Positions 6,185-9,527 of a DNA stretch of 9,527 nt are shown here, one piece after another. Source of the stretch: Candidatus Altarchaeales archaeon (GTDB lineage Archaea > Altiarchaeota > Altiarchaeia > IMC4 > QMZM01); assembly GCA_003663115.1 (NCBI GenBank), contig QMZJ01000040.1:1-9527 (forward strand), written 5' to 3'. The stretch's first letter is position 1. Each line of letters begins with the position of its first letter. A program made the translations under genes and the position numbers. The notes under the pieces are model-generated. The model saw only the letters and a list, made by a program, of their open reading frames with translations. It was not told where the DNA came from and searched no databases.

Positions 6185-6194
6185 TTCTGTAAAT
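6107..6194 (+). repeat. 88-bp perfect direct repeat, copy 2 (ppsA tail between hicA and vapB)
   Basis: Identical to 5495-5582 over all 88 bases. It carries a copy of the last 25 ppsA codons and stop, with no other part of ppsA. It lies in the 160-base non-coding gap between hicA and vapB (6064-6223). The gap otherwise holds a 43-base unique junction (6064-6106) and the AT-rich vapB promoter (6195-6232). Confidence 0.97.
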
Positions 6195-6221
6195 ATATAT
6201 CTGTATTACATAATTGTATTA
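6192..6221 (+). promoter_or_regulatory. vapBC promoter region with TATA box and repeated motif
   Basis: AATATATAT (6192-6200) is a good archaeal TATA box. A start about 26 bases downstream falls near 6222-6226, at the first possible start codons of vapB, so the mRNA may be leaderless or have a leader of only a few bases. The 7-mer TGTATTA occurs at 6202-6208 and 6215-6221, and ATTA-CA-TAAT (6205-6214) is a small palindrome. Either could be an operator for the ribbon-helix-helix antitoxin. The operator role is inference. Confidence 0.45.
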
Positions 6222-6232
6222 TAGTGATGTTA

Positions 6233-6454
6233 ATGTCCGAGACAATAACCATAAGGGTTCCGAAAAATTTGAAGGGTGAGATAGCAAAATTTGATATCAA
6301 TTGGTCAAAATATCTGAGAGAGATGATAATTATGAAGTTAAAGGAATTAAAAAGGAAGAGAGTGGCCGAACATATGGATGAAATCAGGGCAAAAACTGCA
6401 GGTAAAGACATAAATATGGCCAGGGATATATCAGAATGGAGAAGAAAACATTAG
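6233..6454 (+). CDS. vapB: VapB-type antitoxin (ribbon-helix-helix)
   Basis: 73 residues from ATG 6233. The N-terminus SETITIRVPKNLKGEIAKF with INWSKYLREMI is the pattern of archaeal CopG/VapB-like ribbon-helix-helix antitoxins: a beta strand that dimerises and reads DNA, then two helices. The C-terminal half is charged (KELKRKRVAEHMDEI, ISEWRRKH) and should wrap the toxin. In-frame starts also exist at 6224 (GTG) and 6227 (ATG), adding MML or ML. The family N-terminus and the likely leaderless transcript leave the choice open, but MSETITIRVP fits best. The last 19 bases overlap vapC, a common coupling in these operons. Confidence 0.85.
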   Translation: MSETITIRVPKNLKGEIAKFDINWSKYLREMIIMKLKELKRKRVAEHMDEIRAKTAGKDINMARDISEWRRKH

Positions 6455-6858
6455 TCTTAGATGCATCGGTAATAGTGAAGTGGTTTTGTGATGAGGAATA
6501 TACAGATATTGCACTGAGAATAAGGGATAAATTCTTTGAGGGGGATCTTAATGTAGTTGTTCCCGAATTGATGTTCTATGAGGTTTTAAATGCCGTACGA
6601 TACAACGAGGTATTTTCAAAAAAGGATAAACGGGATATCATAGATGATCTATTCTCAGTAGATTTCGATGTGGTTATCCCCGATAGGGAAATTCTCTCAG
6701 AGGCAATGAAGCTTGCACTAAAGACGGACACGCCAGTCTATGATAATGTATATCTTGCAGTTAGTAGATCAGCAAAATGTTCTTTCATTACGGCAGATGA
6801 GAGGTATGTCGATAAAATTAAAGCAAATGATGTCGTCTTTCTCGGGGATTGGGGATAA
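6436..6858 (+). CDS. vapC: VapC-type PIN-domain ribonuclease toxin
   Basis: 140 residues, normal length. VapC toxins are Mg-dependent endoribonucleases that cut tRNA or rRNA when VapB is lost. The PIN-domain acidic residues are all visible: D9 in LVLDASVIVKWF, E49 in PELMFYEVLNAV, D103 in TPVYDNVYLAVS, and D121 in FITADERYV. The toxin therefore appears intact. The start ATG lies inside the end of vapB. The gene ends two bases before the stop of marC on the other strand. The WF after the first aspartate and the ELxxYEVLN segment are typical of archaeal VapC. Confidence 0.92.
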   Translation: MEKKTLVLDASVIVKWFCDEEYTDIALRIRDKFFEGDLNVVVPELMFYEVLNAVRYNEVFSKKDKRDIIDDLFSVDFDVVIPDREILSEAMKLALKTDTPVYDNVYLAVSRSAKCSFITADERYVDKIKANDVVFLGDWG

Positions 6859-6860
6859 CT

Positions 6861-7523
6861 TCAACCCACAATTCCCAACCTTACCACCTCCGAGATCCCG
6901 GAGATTATAAACTGTACAGAGATTGCGGAAAGCATCAGGCCCATAATTCTGGTTACGACCCTCGTTCCGGTCCTTCCTAAAGCTCTATAAACCAGATTCA
7001 ATTTCGAGAATATAACATAGGAAATCCAGAAGACCAGGATTATATTAATTATCAGAATTATCCTATTCAATACGGTTCCGGCCTCGTCAAATAAAACAAT
7101 TCCGGTAGTTATCGCCCCCGGTCCGGTTAGTAGTGGAATTGCCATCGGGGTTATGGCTATATCCTCTTTTTCTATCTCGATTTTATCCGATGACCCGGTT
7201 CGGGTTTTTCTGCCAAATAGCATTTCAATGGAGATTATCAACAGTATTATACCCGCCGCAATTCTGAAGGAGTACATATCAATGCCCAGAAGCTGGAAGA
7301 TGAGATTCCCGGTTAATGTTAGAATAATCAGGGCTATAGTGGCAACTTGCACTGCCATCTTAATTATGGCCTGCTTATCCGCCTCCTTGTAGTCCTCCAG
7401 AAGTGAGATGAAGATCGGAACGACACCGAAGGCATCGACAATTACGAATAATGCAACAAATGATTTTACCGTGAATGTTGGATCCATGGGACCAACCGAT
7501 TCCAGAATAAAGCTCAGGTCCAT
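6861..7523 (-). CDS. MarC/SnatA-family integral membrane protein
   Basis: 220 residues with six hydrophobic segments, as expected for MarC proteins (UPF0056). Family segments visible are FVALFVIVDAFGVVPIFISLLE near the N-terminus, RIAAGIILLIISIEMLFG in the middle, AITPMAIPLLTGPGAITTGIV, and RIMGLMLSAISVQFIISGI at the C-terminus. A MarC member of a Thermococcus (SnatA) was reported to transport small neutral amino acids. The bacterial MarC name came from a drug-resistance locus and is not a firm function. The substrate here is unknown. It is transcribed alone and converges with vapC. A TATA box 26 bases before the ATG suggests a leaderless mRNA. Confidence 0.88.
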   Translation of the reverse strand: MDLSFILESVGPMDPTFTVKSFVALFVIVDAFGVVPIFISLLEDYKEADKQAIIKMAVQVATIALIILTLTGNLIFQLLGIDMYSFRIAAGIILLIISIEMLFGRKTRTGSSDKIEIEKEDIAITPMAIPLLTGPGAITTGIVLFDEAGTVLNRIILIINIILVFWISYVIFSKLNLVYRALGRTGTRVVTRIMGLMLSAISVQFIISGISEVVRLGIVG

Positions 7524-7545
7524 ACATAATATTATTTGTTGATGG

Positions 7546-7553
7546 GTATAAAT
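7546..7553 (-). promoter_or_regulatory. TATA box of marC (leaderless promoter)
   Basis: The - strand reads ATTTATAC, centred about 26 bases before the ATG at 7521-7523. Transcription should begin at or next to the start codon, and no ribosome site is present in the 29-base gap, which fits leaderless translation. The box touches the stop codon of the upstream phosphoesterase gene, so marC is probably separately transcribed although it follows in the same direction. Confidence 0.55.
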
Positions 7554-8290
7554 TAATCTTCAGATACTATATCCCCCAGCCTCCCAAAATAGAATATTCT
7601 GTCCCTTTCTACGCCATAAACCTCGAATTCATCGAGATTCCTGCTCATGAAGGGCGAGAGCATAACCCCCTGGGTTATATCGGTTCCCTCTGTGATGAAG
7701 TTCAGGGACGGGATCTGTATCAGGATTTTTCCGTTCCAGTTTCCCTTAAGAAAACACTTGATCTTCTCAGACCTTATCTCCTCTCTCAAAGCAAGGGCTG
7801 GATGGTCGTGGGCAATTACCAGGATCTCGGAGCTTTTGAAGTCCTTGTCCGAGGGGATCTTATGACCATGAGTAATGTAGATCTTTCTTTTCTTGAAGAA
7901 GTAATAGGGGAGTACCTTTACGCCCTTTTTACCTGCTATGGGACCAATAATCGTGTCGTGATTTCCCTTTATCAGTACTATCTCTCTGGAATAATCGCTC
8001 AGGAAATCGAGAAAATTCAATACTTCATTCCACTCCTGATCCGAGATTCTGCCGAATTCATGCTTCAGGTCGCCATTTATAATTACTCTACTAACCCTTA
8101 TGTAGGAAAGAATTTCTCTGAGGTATTCAACGATCATCCCGTACTGAAATCTTGGAACCAGAAAGCCATGTGCATTCAACTCCTCTTCATAGCCCAGGTG
8201 CAGGTCTGCGAATATTACAGTATTCTCTTCTCTCAGGAAGAGGGTAAGTCCATGTATCTCGATTCCTGGGACCAATTCTTTATGCTGCAT
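7553..8290 (-). CDS. Archaeal metallophosphoesterase (MJ0037 / SbcD-Mre11-related type)
   Basis: 245 residues with all calcineurin-like phosphoesterase motifs: ADLHLG (D29, H31), NGDLKHE (D74, H77), KGNHD (N110, H111), THGH (H141, H143), and AHDHP (H161, H163). The segment LHLGYEEELNAHGFLVPRFQ is typical of a family kept across Archaea (MJ0037-like). These are di-metal enzymes distantly related to the nuclease Mre11/SbcD but lack its capping domain. The true substrate is uncertain. The gene starts inside the end of the Lhr helicase gene (11-base overlap), so the two are translated together. Helicase and phosphoesterase of these families are repeatedly neighbours, suggesting joint work on DNA or RNA. 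No signal peptide, so cytosolic. Confidence 0.88.
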   Translation of the reverse strand: MQHKELVPGIEIHGLTLFLREENTVIFADLHLGYEEELNAHGFLVPRFQYGMIVEYLREILSYIRVSRVIINGDLKHEFGRISDQEWNEVLNFLDFLSDYSREIVLIKGNHDTIIGPIAGKKGVKVLPYYFFKKRKIYITHGHKIPSDKDFKSSEILVIAHDHPALALREEIRSEKIKCFLKGNWNGKILIQIPSLNFITEGTDITQGVMLSPFMSRNLDEFEVYGVERDRIFYFGRLGDIVSED

Positions 8291-9527
8291 TTTTATTGAT
8301 CCTATCCAGGATGGCCTGATGCATCCTAATTATGAATTCCATGCGATCCTCCATCCTCATGATATCCATATAACCCTGAGAGATCAGATTCAGTGAGAAT
8401 GGTGAGGGAACATCCGTAGATATTGTCTCGATCTTAATCCCTCCTCTCCTTATCAGATCCATTATCTCCTCTGCATGCTGAATGTCCATCAAATCTTCTA
8501 AGACCTCTCTTCTTGCCTCTTTAAGGATTGAAAACTCACCGGGAAGCCTCTTTACAAAATTCAGAAGAATCTTTGAGCCGATCTGCTGCATGCCGACCGA
8601 TTTTCTATGTTCTTTATAGAATCTCAGAATCATCAGGGAGCGGGTTGCACAGTGTCTAAATCTCCTCGCAAGGACCTCTGTATTATCAATAGCCTTTGCC
8701 AAAACACCCCTCAGATCCATCCCCTTAAGGTCTTCAAGTGCCCGTAATGCCTGTATCTTTCTCTCTCCGGCCGTGATATAGAAACCATTATCGCTGAGGG
8801 AGATCATCACATCCCTCCTCTCCCTCCTTGAGATCACATAGGCAATCGCCCTTGAAAGGGCATCGTTGACCCTTCTCCCGAAGAGCGTGTGAAATACTAT
8901 ATATCTCTTTCTTCCAAATCCCCTGTAGAACTCGACAAGAATTTTCTTATCTGTCGGGATCTTTGCATAGAGATACTGTTCTTTCATATATTCGTAGATC
9001 GAGTTTGCCGAATTCTTATCAACATAGAGGTATTCGTGGATAAAGCTTAGAATTTCCTCCCTTTCCTCATTATTCCTTAGCCTCTCCTCAATTAGCCTCC
9101 TGAATCTACCGATCTCCATGGCAAGGTCAAAGCTCAATGGCAACTGCTCTGAGAACCACGAGGGAACCGTTGGTGGCCCGGCCGATGGGGCCACCTGGGC
9201 GGTCTGTCCTTTTGCATAAAGAAAGCGGTATGTCTTTCCACCGAGAACAAATATATCTCCCTTCCTCAGCCTTTCCAGAAAACCCTCGTCGATCTTGCCT
9301 ATATTCTGTCTTCCAATCTTTACCTTTATGTATGACTCATCGGGAATTGTTCCAATATTAGTTGAGTATAGAACCCTTGCCAGTTTACCCCTTCTGCCCA
9401 TCAATCCCCTCTCTCTATCAACCCATATCTTGGCATAGACATTCCTCTGCTCCAGTTCGACATATTTTCCAGAGAGATAGTCCAGAACGGAATCATAATC
9501 CCTTCTTTCTAGATTCCTGAAGCAGTA
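8280..9527 (-). CDS. lhr: Lhr-type superfamily 2 helicase, C-terminal part (5' end outside window)
   Basis: The frame is open from the stop at 8280-8282 to the edge of the window, giving 415 visible residues. The TTG/ATG at 9399-9404 is therefore internal, and the in-frame residues before it (for example LERRDYDSVLDYLSGKYVEL, then VYAKIWVDRERG) continue the family pattern. Lhr features are RGKLARVLYSTNIGTIPDE, the beta-barrel-like FVLGGKTYRFLYAKGQTAQVAP, PTVPSWFSEQLPLS, and FHTLFGRRVNDALSRAIAYVIS. This is the winged-helix and C-terminal region. The two RecA domains with the ATPase motifs would lie beyond base 9527. Lhr helicases are 3'-5' translocases that unwind DNA or RNA:DNA hybrids in repair. 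I cannot decide between Lhr1 and Lhr2 subgroups from this part. It overlaps the phosphoesterase gene by 11 bases. Confidence 0.88.
   Translation of the reverse strand, partial: YCFRNLERRDYDSVLDYLSGKYVELEQRNVYAKIWVDRERGLMGRRGKLARVLYSTNIGTIPDESYIKVKIGRQNIGKIDEGFLERLRKGDIFVLGGKTYRFLYAKGQTAQVAPSAGPPTVPSWFSEQLPLSFDLAMEIGRFRRLIEERLRNNEEREEILSFIHEYLYVDKNSANSIYEYMKEQYLYAKIPTDKKILVEFYRGFGRKRYIVFHTLFGRRVNDALSRAIAYVISRRERRDVMISLSDNGFYITAGERKIQALRALEDLKGMDLRGVLAKAIDNTEVLARRFRHCATRSLMILRFYKEHRKSVGMQQIGSKILLNFVKRLPGEFSILKEARREVLEDLMDIQHAEEIMDLIRRGGIKIETISTDVPSPFSLNLISQGYMDIMRMEDRMEFIIRMHQAILDRINKNAA

Noticed and set aside
5495..6194. CRISPR or tandem-repeat array
   Set aside because: There are only two copies, the repeat is coding sequence from ppsA, and the spacer contains two genes.
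5495..6194. Insertion sequence with target-site duplication
   Set aside because: An 88-bp duplication is far longer than usual target duplications, there are no terminal inverted repeats that I can see, and no transposase is encoded.
7802..8299. 165-codon + strand frame opposite the phosphoesterase
   Set aside because: It is antisense to a gene with complete catalytic motifs; the product shows no recognisable domain.
9399..9404. TTG/ATG as the start of the Lhr gene
   Set aside because: The frame stays open to the window edge, and the residues before this point continue Lhr-like sequence, so the gene is cut by the window, not shortened.

Overview
The window looks like chromosomal DNA of a euryarchaeon, possibly a thermophile or of thermophile descent. 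It holds an HMf-type archaeal histone, an archaeal-style phosphoenolpyruvate synthase, a MarC protein and an Lhr helicase next to an MJ0037-type phosphoesterase. Promoters look archaeal (TATA-like boxes about 26 bases before starts), and codon use is rich in AGA/AGG and ATA. I cannot name the species.

Layout. (1) 1-149: coding tail of a + strand gene that enters from outside the window and ends in a coiled coil. (2) 152-2999, all on the - strand and probably one transcription unit read right to left: histone, argC, a SecB-like small protein, an unlisted 46-residue eight-cysteine zinc protein, and a GT4 glycosyltransferase. Spacings are very tight (4 bases, 42 bases, 10 bases, then a one-base stop/start overlap). 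(3) 3000-3115: divergent promoter region between the histone operon and ppsA. (4) 3116-5572: ppsA, + strand, complete. (5) 5573-6858: two toxin-antitoxin pairs in a row behind ppsA, hicBA then vapBC, both on the + strand. (6) 6861-7523: marC on the - strand, convergent with vapC. (7) 7553-9527: a metallophosphoesterase and the C-terminal part of an Lhr-type helicase, - strand, overlapping by 11 bases.

The most striking structure is an 88-bp perfect direct repeat, 5495-5582 and 6107-6194, exactly 612 bases apart. The first copy is the last 25 codons plus stop of ppsA and 10 bases beyond. The second copy sits between hicA and vapB. The hicBA pair is therefore bracketed by two copies of the ppsA 3' end, so recombination between them would remove hicBA and leave ppsA intact. 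In the second copy the ppsA frame is preceded directly by an in-frame ATG, giving a 27-codon mini-ORF. This looks like a small toxin-antitoxin cassette inserted at the 3' end of a housekeeping gene, without any visible integrase. An assembly artefact has to be excluded first.

Functionally, the region mixes central metabolism (PEP synthesis for gluconeogenesis, arginine synthesis), chromatin, nucleic-acid repair or RNA processing (Lhr plus phosphoesterase), membrane or glycolipid chemistry (glycosyltransferase, MarC) and stress or mobile modules (HicBA, VapBC).
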